Notes under the pieces: model-generated
The model's database searches: none
Told to the model about the DNA's origin: nothing
The model's input: only the letters and a program-made list of their open reading frames with translations
Assembly (NCBI GenBank): GCA_023432005.1
Contig: JAEYVF010000039.1
Location: forward strand, 1-7,499
Direction: 5' to 3'
Length of the DNA stretch: 7,499 nucleotides
Source of the DNA: Actinomycetes bacterium
GTDB lineage: Bacteria; Actinomycetota; Actinomycetes; Actinomycetales; Microbacteriaceae
Program-made: the position numbers and the translations under genes
In this document: piece by piece, positions 1-7,397 of the stretch
Numbering within the stretch: the first letter of the stretch is position 1
Layout: each line of letters starts with the position of its first letter

Positions 1-446
1 ACCACTGCCCGTTCTGCATGAAGGGTCAGAAGGAGCTCGGGCTCGGCGACTTCCGCAAGATCCCGAACGGCATCGGCTCGGTCGAGCACCGCATGGACCT
101 CATGTACCAGGGCGTCGTGACGGGCGAGATCACGCTCGAGCGCTGGGTCGAGCTCACGAGCACCACCCCCGCGCGGATGTTCGGCCTCTACGGCAGGAAG
201 GGCGTGATCCAGCCGGGCGCCGACGCCGACATCGTCGTCTACGACCCGAACGGGCACACCTCGATCGGCGTGGGCAAGACGCACCACATGAACATGGACC
301 ACTCCGCGTGGGAGGGCTACGAGATCGACGGGCACGTCGACACCGTCATCTCCCGGGGCAAGGTCGTCGTCGACGGTGACACCTACCTCGGCTCCAAGGG
401 CGACGGGCGCTTCCTCAAGCGCGGCCTCTCGCAGTACCTGGTCTGA
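1..446 (+). CDS. hydA: Dihydropyrimidinase / D-hydantoinase, C-terminal part (5' end outside window)
   Basis: This is the last 147 codons of a cyclic amidohydrolase. The reading frame is open from base 3 and continues upstream, so the true start is outside the window. The family hydrolyses 5,6-dihydropyrimidines or hydantoins to N-carbamoyl amino acids in the cytoplasm. The visible segment begins with HCPFC, which in this family follows the metal-binding Asp (its codon straddles the window edge). Next come KGQKELG and IPNGIGSVEHR, whose PNG Asn contacts the substrate in characterised members. The C-terminal part has the TSTTPARMFGLY helix and the RKGVIQPGADADIVVYDP strand that closes the composite beta domain of amidohydrolases. 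Full-length members are about 460-480 residues, so roughly the last third is seen. The next gene starts 11 bases after the stop, suggesting an operon. Dihydropyrimidinase versus hydantoinase cannot be decided from this part. Confidence 0.93.
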   Translation, partial: HCPFCMKGQKELGLGDFRKIPNGIGSVEHRMDLMYQGVVTGEITLERWVELTSTTPARMFGLYGRKGVIQPGADADIVVYDPNGHTSIGVGKTHHMNMDHSAWEGYEIDGHVDTVISRGKVVVDGDTYLGSKGDGRFLKRGLSQYLV

Positions 447-457
447 GAGGGGGCGAC

Positions 458-1489
458 ATGGACTTCGGAGCAGTCATCCAGACCAACCCGCCCGCATCCC
501 GCACGGTGCACCTCGCGAAGCTCGCGGAGCAGTACGGGTTCAGCCACGTGTGGACGTTCGACTCGCACATCCTGTGGCAGGAGCCGTACGTCATCTACAG
601 CCAGATCCTCGCGGAGACGCGCAAGGTGAAGGTCGGCCCGTTCGTGACCAACCCGGCGACGCGCGACTGGACCGTCACCGCGTCGACCTTCGCGACGCTC
701 AACGAGATGTACGGCAACCGGACGGTCGTCGGCATCGGCCGCGGCGACTCCGCGGTGCGCGTCACCAACGGCAAGCCCACGACCCTCAAGGACCTGCGCG
801 AGTCGGTGCACGTCATCCGCGAGCTCGGCAACAGCCGCGCCGTGGAGTACAACGGCTCGACGCTGCAGTTCCCGTGGTCGAAGGGCTCGGAGCTCGAGGT
901 GTGGGTCGCCGCCTACGGCCCCCTCGCGCTCAAGCTCACGGGCGAGGTGGGCGACGGCTTCATCCTGCAGCTCGCGGATGTCGACATCGCCAAGTGGATG
1001 ATCGCCACGGTGCGCGAGGCGGCCGAGGCAGCGGGGCGCGATCCCGACGCGATCACCTTCTGCGTGGCCTCGCCGTTCTACATCGGCGACAGCTCGGACC
1101 CCGCGACGATGCAGCACATGCGCGACCAGTGCCGCTGGTTCGGCGGCATGGTGGGCAACCACGTGGCCGACATCGTCGCGAAGTACGGGCCCGGCGGTGC
1201 CGTGCCGAAGGCGCTCACCGACTACATCGAGGGCCGTCAGGGCTACGACTACAACTCGCACGGCAAGGCGGGCAACGACCACGTCGACTTCGTGCCGGAT
1301 GAGATCGTCGACCGGTTCTGCGTGCTGGGCACGGCCGAGGAGCACATCGCCAAGCTCGAGGAGCTCAAGGCGATCGGCGTGCACCAGTTCGCCGGCTACC
1401 TCATGCACGACAACAAGGAGGAGACCCTCCGCGTCTACGGAGAGACGGTCATCCCCGCCCTGCAGGACGAGATCCGGGCCAAGTCGTGA
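458..1489 (+). CDS. LLM-class flavin/F420-dependent oxidoreductase (TIGR03842-like)
   Basis: A 343-residue single-domain luciferase-like (TIM-barrel) oxidoreductase. The N terminus MDFGAVIQTN, the early barrel strand YGFSHVWTFDSHILW (about 26-40) and the glycine-rich GIGRGDS (92-98) are typical of LLM enzymes that bind FMN or F420. The overall pattern resembles the subfamily annotated TIGR03842 (CPS_4043-type 'F420-dependent oxidoreductase'), which I recall being found beside hydantoinase genes. No substrate is established for that subfamily. The start is an ATG 11 bases after the hydantoinase stop, preceded by an AGGGGG Shine-Dalgarno at 448-454. The stop overlaps the next start (GTGA at 1486-1489), so translation is probably coupled to the transporter. 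A role in pyrimidine or hydantoin ring metabolism is inferred from context. Whether the cofactor is F420 or FMN cannot be read from the sequence. Confidence 0.9.
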   Translation: MDFGAVIQTNPPASRTVHLAKLAEQYGFSHVWTFDSHILWQEPYVIYSQILAETRKVKVGPFVTNPATRDWTVTASTFATLNEMYGNRTVVGIGRGDSAVRVTNGKPTTLKDLRESVHVIRELGNSRAVEYNGSTLQFPWSKGSELEVWVAAYGPLALKLTGEVGDGFILQLADVDIAKWMIATVREAAEAAGRDPDAITFCVASPFYIGDSSDPATMQHMRDQCRWFGGMVGNHVADIVAKYGPGGAVPKALTDYIEGRQGYDYNSHGKAGNDHVDFVPDEIVDRFCVLGTAEEHIAKLEELKAIGVHQFAGYLMHDNKEETLRVYGETVIPALQDEIRAKS

Positions 1490-2426
1490 CCGAGTACGCC
1501 CAGGCCGCGTCGCCCGTCGCCGCCCGTCGGCGCGCGACGGGGCGCGGCTGGGCGGCCACCGCGTGGGGTGCGCTCGGCGTCGTCGCCGTCGCGGTGATCT
1601 GGGAGCTCTACAAGCTGCTCGGCCCCGCGGAGGGCGTGACGATCGGGCAGGTCGAGGGAGAGACCGGCTCGGGAGTCATGATCCTGCCCCGCACCCACGA
1701 CCGCGCGATGCCGCACATCTGGTCGATGATCGCGCGGCTCGGCGACCCGACGAGCGGCGGCGCGACCCCTCCCCTCTTCGTCACCGTGGCGCAGGCCGCG
1801 CTCGTCACGCTCGGGATGGCGGCCGTGGGCTGGGTCATCGGCGTCACGGTCGGCATGCTGCTCGGCCTCGTGATGCAGCGCTGGAAGCTGCTCGAGTGGG
1901 GCCTGCTGCCGTGGGTCGTCGTGAGCCAGATCGTGCCGCTCATCGCGTTCGCGCCCGTCGTCAACGCGATCGGCAACCAGATCGACCGATCGGGCACGCC
2001 GTGGCCGCAATGGCTCTCGGTGGCCGTCATCGCGTCGTACCTCGCGTTCTTCCCCGTCGCGATCGGCGTGCTGCGCGGCCTCGAGGCGCCCGACCGCATC
2101 CACGTCGACCTCATGCGCAGCTACGCCGCGGGCTACTGGGCGACTCTCCTGCGGCTGCGGCTCCCGGCATCCCTGCCCCACCTGCTGCCCGCCCTGCGCC
2201 TCGCGGCTGCCAACGCGGTGCTCGGCGCCGTGGTCGCCGAGGTGTCGATCGGGATGCGCGGGGGCATCGGGCGCATGCTCATCCAGCTCGCAGGCCAGGC
2301 CTCGAGCGATCCCGCAGCGCCGTGGGGGCCGATGTTCGGCTCGATCGCGCTCGGCCTCATCGCGGCGGGCTCCGTCGCGCTCATCGGGCTCGGGCTCAAG
2401 AACTACCGCAGAGGAGAGGCATCCGC

Positions 2427-2430
<4 letters not shown>
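1486..2430 (+). CDS. ABC transporter permease 1 (NitT/TauT/ThiX-like)
   Basis: A 314-residue inner-membrane permease of the binding-protein-dependent family (BPD_transp_1) used by sulfonate, nitrate and thiamine-pyrimidine importers. Likely membrane segments are near residues 25-45, 102-130, 138-162, 176-198, 232-255 and 283-304. The cytoplasmic EAA-type loop that docks on the ATPase is the stretch around 210-231 (RSYAAGYWAT, then RLRLPASLPHL). Between the first and second membrane segments there is a long loop of about 50 residues (about 46-97, containing ILPRTHDRAMPHIW), larger than in the partner permease. The GTG start overlaps the previous stop by 4 bases, with no clear Shine-Dalgarno, so reinitiation is likely. 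The stop overlaps the ATPase start (ATGA at 2427-2430). The substrate is not readable from the permease. Pyrimidine or hydantoin uptake is inferred from the hydantoinase and the NMT1-type binding protein. Confidence 0.92.
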
Positions 2431-3214
<784 letters not shown>

Positions 3215-3218
<4 letters not shown>

Positions 3219-4024
3219 CCCTCCGGCACGCGTCGGTCGGCGCTGCGCAGGGCGTCGGGTCGGCGGAGAGCCTGCCGCAATGGCTCCGGGTCGTCGCGCC
3301 GATCGGCGTCGGGGTGCTCCTGCTGGTCGTGTGGACGCTCTACGTCGAGTTCGGCGACGCGCCCCGGATGCTGCCCAGCCCCCTCGCGATCGGCGAGGAG
3401 TTCGTGCTGCGCTGGGGCATCATCTGGGAGGACATGCTCATCACGGCCACGAACGCCCTCGTCGGCCTCACTGCGGGCGCGATCCTCGCCGTGCTGCTCG
3501 CGGGCGTCGCCGCGGCCTGGCGGCCGATCGACGGCATGCTCGCGCCGCTCGTCGCGGCGCTCGCCGTCATCCCGATCGTCGCCATCACGCCGATCCTCAA
3601 CACGATGTTCGGGGCCTCCAGCCAGTTCGGTCGGCAGGCCGTCGCCATGATCGCGGCCTTCATCCCGGTGTTCATCAACGTGCTGCGCGGGCTGCGGCAG
3701 ACGAAGCCCGTGCATCGCGACGTCATGCGGGCCTCCGCGGCGACGAGCGCGCAGACGTTCCGGATGCTGACCCTCCCCACCGCGATGCCGTACCTCATGA
3801 CGGGGCTGCGCGTCGCGAGCTCGCTCGCCGTCATCGCGGCCCTCGTGGCCGAGTACTTCGGCGGGCCCGCCGACGGCATCGGCACCTCGATCGCGACGTA
3901 CGCGAAGTCCGGGCGCGCGGCCCTCGCGTGGGCGTACGTCGGGGGCGGCATCATCATCGGGCTCGTGTTCTTCCTCTTCACCGCGTTCCTCGAACGCCTC
4001 GTGACGAGGCATGCGCCGGGCTGA
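3215..4024 (+). CDS. ABC transporter permease 2 (NitT/TauT/ThiX-like)
   Basis: A 269-residue second permease of the same family as the gene at 1486-2430 but clearly divergent from it, implying a heterodimeric channel. Likely membrane segments lie near residues 25-45, 77-100, 108-130, 140-160, 195-215 and 238-260. The LPSP motif (53-56) after the first segment is typical of SsuC/ThiX permeases. The EAA-type coupling loop is around 170-192 (MRASAATSAQTFRMLTLP). The start is the ATG overlapping the ATPase stop, with GGAGAGGG at 3197-3204 as Shine-Dalgarno. It lacks the long first extracytoplasmic loop of permease 1. The gene ends at a TGA, followed by a C-rich repeat spacer before the binding-protein gene. 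Confidence 0.93.
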
Positions 4025-4037
4025 ACCCGGCACCGCT

Positions 4038-4086
4038 CCACCCGCACCATCCCACCCGCACCATCCACCTGCACCATTTCGCACCA
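4038..4086 (+). repeat. Tandem 13-14 bp C-rich repeat between permease 2 and binding-protein gene
   Basis: The unit CCACCCGCACCATC occurs exactly at 4038-4051 and 4052-4065. A variant, CCACCTGCACCATT, follows at 4065-4078, and a fragment GCACCA at 4081-4086. On the transcribed strand 4031-4086 has 32 C and only 5 G in 56 bases. This C-rich, G-poor composition is what Rho-utilisation sites look like, but Rho activity is inference. The repeat is followed by GGATCCTCGGATCC (4089-4102), two BamHI-type hexamers separated by TC. No TANNNT-type -10 box is evident in this 101-base spacer. Confidence 0.75.
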
Positions 4087-4125
4087 CCGGATCCTCGGAT
4101 CCACCACAGAACGAAAGGGAACAGC

Positions 4126-5298
4126 ATGAGACTCAGCACGAGGCGCGGACTCGGGCTCGCATCCGCGGCCGCCGTCACGGCGCTCGCCCTCGCCGCCTGC
4201 ACGGGTCCGTCGGACTCCGACTCGGGAGGCGCGGACGGCGACTTCACGCCGCTCACGTCGATCAAGCTGCAGCTGCAATGGCTGCCGCAGGCGCAGTTCG
4301 CCGGCTACTACATCGCGCTCGAGAAGGGCTACTTCGAGGAGGAGGGCTTCGACGACGTCGAGATCGTCCCCTCGGGCGGCGACATCGTGCCGCAGGACGC
4401 GCTCGTCGCGGGCGACGTCGACTTCGCCGTCGCGTGGGTGCCCAAGGTGCTGGGGAGCATCGAGGCCACGGGCGTCGAGCTCACCGACATCGCACAGGTC
4501 TTCCAGTCCTCCGGCACGACCCAGGTCTCCTGGAAGGGCGACGGCATCACCGAGGTCGCCGACTTCGAGGGCAAGCGCATCGGCTCGTGGGGCTTCGGCA
4601 ACGAGTGGGAGATCTTCGCCGCCATGGCGGCCGACGGCCTCGACTCGACGACCGTGTCGATCACGACGCAGGACTTCTCGATGAACGCCCTGCTCGACGG
4701 CGACGTCGACGCCGCCCAGGCGATGACCTACAACGAGCTCGCGCAGGTGCTCGAGACCGTCGACCCGGCCACGGGCGAGCTCTACACCCTCGACGACCTC
4801 GACGTCATCTACTACGAGGACACCGAGGGCGCCATGCTGCAGGACGCCCTGTGGGCCGACACCCAGCGCCTCGAGGACGACCCGGCCTACGCGGATGCCG
4901 CGGTGCGGTTCCTGAAGGCCGTCGCCAAGGGCTGGCTGTACGCGCGCGACAACCCCGAGGACGCCGCCGCGATCGTGTACGACATCGCGTCGAACGCAGA
5001 GGCCGCCTTCCCGGTGGGCCCCGTGCACCAGCTCTGGATGATGAACGAGGTCAACAAGCTCATCTGGACCGGTGCCGACTTCGGCCGCATCGACTCGGCC
5101 GCCTGGGACCGCACGGTCGCCGGCGCGCTCGCGGCGGTCAACCAGGACGGCCTCAACCTCATCACGGAGGAGCCGCCGGCATCGGCATACTCGAACGAGT
5201 ACATCGAGAAGGCGCTCGCGGCTCTCGCCGAGGACGGCGTCGACCTTTCGGGTCCGTACACCCCGATCGAGGTCACCCTCACCGAGGGCGGCCAGTAA
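4126..5298 (+). CDS. ABC transporter substrate-binding lipoprotein (NMT1/THI5-like)
   Basis: A 390-residue extracytoplasmic solute-binding protein. It has a lipoprotein signal: positive MRLSTRRG, a hydrophobic run, then the lipobox LAAC with the lipidated Cys at 25. A Ser/Asp/Gly-rich linker (26-40) follows. The mature start, KLQLQWLPQAQFAGYYIALEKG (48-69), is the hallmark of NMT1/THI5-type proteins, which include ThiY-like binders of pyrimidine precursors and relatives that bind other small rings. The start is the ATG preceded by GAAAGGGA (4112-4119); the frame is open further upstream, but only this start gives a signal peptide. The protein would capture substrate outside the membrane for the permease-ATPase complex just upstream. 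It is set off by a 101-base spacer, unlike the overlapping transporter genes, so its expression level may be set separately. Pyrimidine, hydantoin or a related heterocycle is the likely ligand (inference). Confidence 0.93.
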   Translation: MRLSTRRGLGLASAAAVTALALAACTGPSDSDSGGADGDFTPLTSIKLQLQWLPQAQFAGYYIALEKGYFEEEGFDDVEIVPSGGDIVPQDALVAGDVDFAVAWVPKVLGSIEATGVELTDIAQVFQSSGTTQVSWKGDGITEVADFEGKRIGSWGFGNEWEIFAAMAADGLDSTTVSITTQDFSMNALLDGDVDAAQAMTYNELAQVLETVDPATGELYTLDDLDVIYYEDTEGAMLQDALWADTQRLEDDPAYADAAVRFLKAVAKGWLYARDNPEDAAAIVYDIASNAEAAFPVGPVHQLWMMNEVNKLIWTGADFGRIDSAAWDRTVAGALAAVNQDGLNLITEEPPASAYSNEYIEKALAALAEDGVDLSGPYTPIEVTLTEGGQ

Positions 5299-5309
5299 CC
5301 CACACCACC

Positions 5310-5343
5310 GCGGGGCGGGCGGCCTTCGGGTCGCCCGCCCCGC
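5310..5343 (+). terminator. Strong GC hairpin with UUCG tetraloop after binding-protein gene
   Basis: GCGGGGCGGGCG (5310-5321) pairs perfectly with CGCCCGCCCCGC (5332-5343). The stem extends through a G-U pair (5322/5331) and two C-G pairs to a C(UUCG)G tetraloop at 5324-5329. It begins 11 bases after the binding-protein stop. No T-tract follows, so it could be a GC-only terminator, a partial attenuator or a 3'-end stabiliser rather than a classic intrinsic terminator. Confidence 0.7.
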
Positions 5344-5345
5344 AC

Positions 5346-5361
5346 CCCGCCGTCCGGCGGG
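5346..5361 (+). terminator. Second small GC hairpin
   Basis: CCCGCC (5346-5351) pairs with GGCGGG (5356-5361) around a GTCC loop, only two bases after the larger hairpin. It is 20 bases upstream of the aminotransferase ATG and just before its AGGGAA Shine-Dalgarno (5369-5374). It could contribute to attenuation or shape the leader of the next gene. Short GC stems also arise by chance in such GC-rich DNA. Confidence 0.4.
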
Positions 5362-5381
5362 CCCAGCCAGGGAACAGATAG

Positions 5382-6701
5382 ATGAGCACCAACCAGCACA
5401 CCCTCGACCTCGACCGCGCCCACGTGTTCCACTCGTGGTCCGCGCAGGGCGCCCTCGCGCCGCTCGTGATCGCCGGCGGATCCGGCACCGAGGTGTGGGA
5501 CTACGACGGCACGCGCTACCTCGACTTCTCGAGCCAGCTCGTGAACGTCAACATCGGCCACGCGCACCCGAAGGTCGTCGCCGCCATCCAGGAGCAGGCG
5601 GCCGTGCTGCCGACCGTCGCGCCCGCCCACGCCGCCCTCGTGCGCGGGGAGGCCGCGGCGCGCATCCTCGCGAAGTCGGGCCCGAGTTTCGGCAAGGTGT
5701 TCTTCACCAACGGCGGTGCGGATGCCAACGAGAACGCCATCCGGATGGCCCGCCTCACGACGGGGCGCGACAAGGTGCTCTCGACCTATCGCAGCTACCA
5801 CGGCAACACGGGCGCCGCGGTCGTCGCGACGGGCGACTGGCGCCGCGTTCCGAACGAGTACGCGCGCGGCCACGTGCACTTCTTCGGCCCGTTCCCGTAC
5901 CGCTCGGAGTTCTGGTCGGACTCGCCGGAGCAGGAGACCGAGCGCGCCCTGCACCACCTCGAGCGCGTCATCGTCGCGGAGGGGCCGAGCTCGATCGCGG
6001 CCCTGCTGCTCGAGGGCATCCCCGGCACTGCGGGCGTCATCATGCCGCCGCCCGGCTGGTACGCGGGTGTGCGCGCGCTGTGCGACAGGTACGGCATCAT
6101 CTGGATCGCCGACGAGGTCATGTCGGGCTTCGGGCGCACGGGCGACTGGTTCGCGTGGCAGAACCCCGAGATCAACCCCAGTGGCGTCGTGCCCGACCTC
6201 ATCACCTTCGCGAAGGGCGTCAACTCCGGCTACGTGCCGGTGGGCGGCGTCGTGATCTCGGAGCAGATCGCCGCCGTGTTCGACGACCAGGTGTTCCCCG
6301 GCGGGCTCACCTACTCGGGCCATCCGCTCGCGGCGGCCTCGATCGTCGCGTCGATCGACGCCATGGAGGAGGAGGGCATCGTCGAGAACGCCGCAGCGAT
6401 CGGCCGCGACGTGCTCGGGCCGGGCCTGCGTGCGCTCGCCGAGTCGCACGAGATGATCGGCGAGGTGCGCGGCGTGGGCGTCTTCTGGGCTCTCGACCTC
6501 GTCACCTCGCGCGAGACGCGCGAACCCGTGCCCGCCTCGACGATCGGCGCGCTCAAGAAGGAGCTCATGGCCCGCGGCCTGCTGCCCTTCATGGCCGACA
6601 ACCGCCTCCACGTCGTGCCGCCGTGCACCGTGACCGCCGAGGAGTGCCTGCGCGCCCTCGCGATCCTCGACGAGGCCTTCACCGTCCTCCAGCGCCCCTG
6701 A
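5382..6701 (+). CDS. Class III PLP-dependent aminotransferase (probable omega-amino acid transaminase)
   Basis: A 439-residue fold-type I aminotransferase, class III. Visible landmarks are the N-terminal VWDYDGTRYLDFSSQL (38-53) and NIGHAHPKVV, the phosphate-binding FFTNGGADANENA (107-119), the cofactor-stacking YHG (139-141), and the PLP-ring Asp244 in WIADEVMSGFGRTG (241-254). Lys278 in ITFAKGVNSGYVPVG forms the Schiff base, and Thr310 in LTYSGHP contacts phosphate across the dimer. All key residues are present. The family moves amino groups from omega-amino acids such as beta-alanine, taurine or GABA to pyruvate or 2-oxoglutarate. Beside a hydantoinase, beta-alanine or 3-aminoisobutyrate is the likely donor. 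The N-terminal pattern also resembles taurine-pyruvate aminotransferases, so taurine remains possible. The start ATG has AGGGAA at 5369-5374. It follows two hairpins, so expression may be partly uncoupled from the transporter. Confidence 0.93.
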   Translation: MSTNQHTLDLDRAHVFHSWSAQGALAPLVIAGGSGTEVWDYDGTRYLDFSSQLVNVNIGHAHPKVVAAIQEQAAVLPTVAPAHAALVRGEAAARILAKSGPSFGKVFFTNGGADANENAIRMARLTTGRDKVLSTYRSYHGNTGAAVVATGDWRRVPNEYARGHVHFFGPFPYRSEFWSDSPEQETERALHHLERVIVAEGPSSIAALLLEGIPGTAGVIMPPPGWYAGVRALCDRYGIIWIADEVMSGFGRTGDWFAWQNPEINPSGVVPDLITFAKGVNSGYVPVGGVVISEQIAAVFDDQVFPGGLTYSGHPLAAASIVASIDAMEEEGIVENAAAIGRDVLGPGLRALAESHEMIGEVRGVGVFWALDLVTSRETREPVPASTIGALKKELMARGLLPFMADNRLHVVPPCTVTAEECLRALAILDEAFTVLQRP

Positions 6702-6716
6702 CCTCCTCCTCTCTCC

Positions 6717-6788
6717 GCAAACGCTGCAGCGGTCGACCCGGCGCGGCAGTGATACCTGCCGCCCGACTCCGACCGCTGCAGCGTTTGC
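6717..6788. repeat. Perfect 19-bp inverted repeat with nested inner stem
   Basis: GCAAACGCTGCAGCGGTCG (6717-6735) is the exact reverse complement of 6770-6788. Inside it, GCGGCAG (6743-6749) pairs with CTGCCGC (6756-6762) around TGATAC. Outside it, CTCT (6711-6714) pairs with AGAG (6791-6794) across a CC/CC mismatch. Each outer arm itself contains the 10-bp palindrome CGCTGCAGCG (6722-6731 and 6774-6783). The element starts 15 bases after the aminotransferase stop and ends 27 bases before the yceD start. There is no T-tract on either side. It could act as a bidirectional terminator, an operator pair or a dispersed palindromic repeat; the sequence alone does not decide. Confidence 0.85.
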
Positions 6789-6801
6789 CCAGAGTCACGC
6801 G

Positions 6802-6807
6802 TAGAAT
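6802..6807 (+). promoter_or_regulatory. Putative -10 box for leaderless yceD-rpmF transcript
   Basis: TAGAAT matches the actinobacterial TANNNT -10 pattern and ends 8 bases before the GTG at 6816. That places transcription initiation at or next to the start codon. No Shine-Dalgarno precedes this GTG, consistent with a leaderless mRNA. No good -35 hexamer is seen at the usual distance; that region lies in the right arm of the inverted repeat. Confidence 0.55.
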
Positions 6808-6815
6808 CGGCGACC

Positions 6816-7346
6816 GTGCCTGCTTCCCAGAACCCCTTCCTCGTGCCCGTGCACGAGCTCATGCACCGCCCCGGCGAGATGCGCGAGCGCGTGCTCGAGT
6901 TCGACGCCCCCGAGCGCCTCGGCGAGTCCGTCGCGTTCGTGAAGGAGGGTGCGCCCATCCGCATCGATCTGCGCCTCGAGGGCCTGCACGACGGCATCCT
7001 CGTCACGGGCGAGGTCGACACGACGGCCGACGGCGAGTGCGTGCGCTGCCTCGACCCCGTCGAGCTCCCGGTCGAAGTCGAATTCCAGGAGCTTTTCGCG
7101 TATTCTGAGGACGAAGCTTTCGACTTCGCGATTCGAGACGACCACGTGGATCTCGAATCCGTCGTGCGGGATGCGGTGGTGCTGGCACTGCCGTTCCAGC
7201 CGGTCTGCCGACCGGACTGCCCCGGTCTCGACCCCGCCACGGGGGAGAAGCTGGAGGATGGTGCCGTGACGCAGGACCGCGAGATGACCGACCCCCGGTG
7301 GGCCGCGCTCGAGGGCTTCCGCCCCAGCACCACCGAGACCGAGTAG
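6816..7346 (+). CDS. yceD: YceD / DUF177 family protein
   Basis: A 176-residue soluble protein of the DUF177 family. In E. coli YceD is named for its effect on 23S rRNA accumulation, and the family usually sits directly upstream of rpmF, as here. Diagnostic features are the central GECVRCLDPVELPVEVEFQELFAY region with Cys75 and Cys78, a second pair Cys131 and Cys135 (CRPDC) followed by GLDPATGE, and the DPRWAAL tail (159-165) common in actinobacterial members. The two cysteine pairs suggest a metal site, probably zinc (inference). The GTG at 6816 is chosen because the -10 box fits it as a leaderless start and the length is normal. In-frame GTG 6843 and ATG 6861 would trim the conserved N terminus. 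A locally AT-richer stretch around 7076-7135 departs from the codon use of the rest of the gene. Confidence 0.93.
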   Translation: MPASQNPFLVPVHELMHRPGEMRERVLEFDAPERLGESVAFVKEGAPIRIDLRLEGLHDGILVTGEVDTTADGECVRCLDPVELPVEVEFQELFAYSEDEAFDFAIRDDHVDLESVVRDAVVLALPFQPVCRPDCPGLDPATGEKLEDGAVTQDREMTDPRWAALEGFRPSTTETE

Positions 7347-7397
7347 ACCTCCGGCACCTGCGCGAGCAGCGGGCCGAACACGAAAGAAGAGACAGCC

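Noticed and set aside
383..1408. 341-codon minus-strand frame opposite the LLM oxidoreductase
   Set aside because: Composition artefact of GC-biased third positions of the + strand gene; no family resemblance.
1197..2426. Upstream extension of the ATPase frame across the LLM and permease 1 genes
   Set aside because: The extension is Arg-rich nonsense overlapping two good genes; the ATG at 2427 with a strong Shine-Dalgarno gives a normal 263-residue ATPase.
4038..4086. CRISPR-like array
   Set aside because: Units are 13-14 bp, directly abutting with no spacers, and there are only three, so this is a short tandem repeat.
4089..4102. GGATCC-TC-GGATCC as a terminator or operator
   Set aside because: The possible hairpin is only 5 bp with a 4-base loop and no T-tract; too weak to call a feature.
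3280..4125. Upstream extension of the binding-protein frame
   Set aside because: It overlaps permease 2 in another frame; only the ATG at 4126 gives a lipoprotein signal peptide and has a Shine-Dalgarno.
3340..5028. 562-codon minus-strand frame spanning permease 2, spacer and binding-protein gene
   Set aside because: It crosses two real genes and the repeat spacer, and shows no motif or start context of its own.
4887..6611. Long open frame of 574 codons on the minus strand opposite the aminotransferase
   Set aside because: It is antisense to a gene with complete catalytic motifs, its translation is Arg/His/Val-rich low-complexity without recognisable domains, and such frames are common in GC-rich DNA.
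6717..6788. Insertion sequence or its terminal inverted repeats
   Set aside because: There is no transposase between the arms, only 34 bases of inner sequence, and no evident flanking target duplication; a tiny non-autonomous element cannot be excluded but is not shown.
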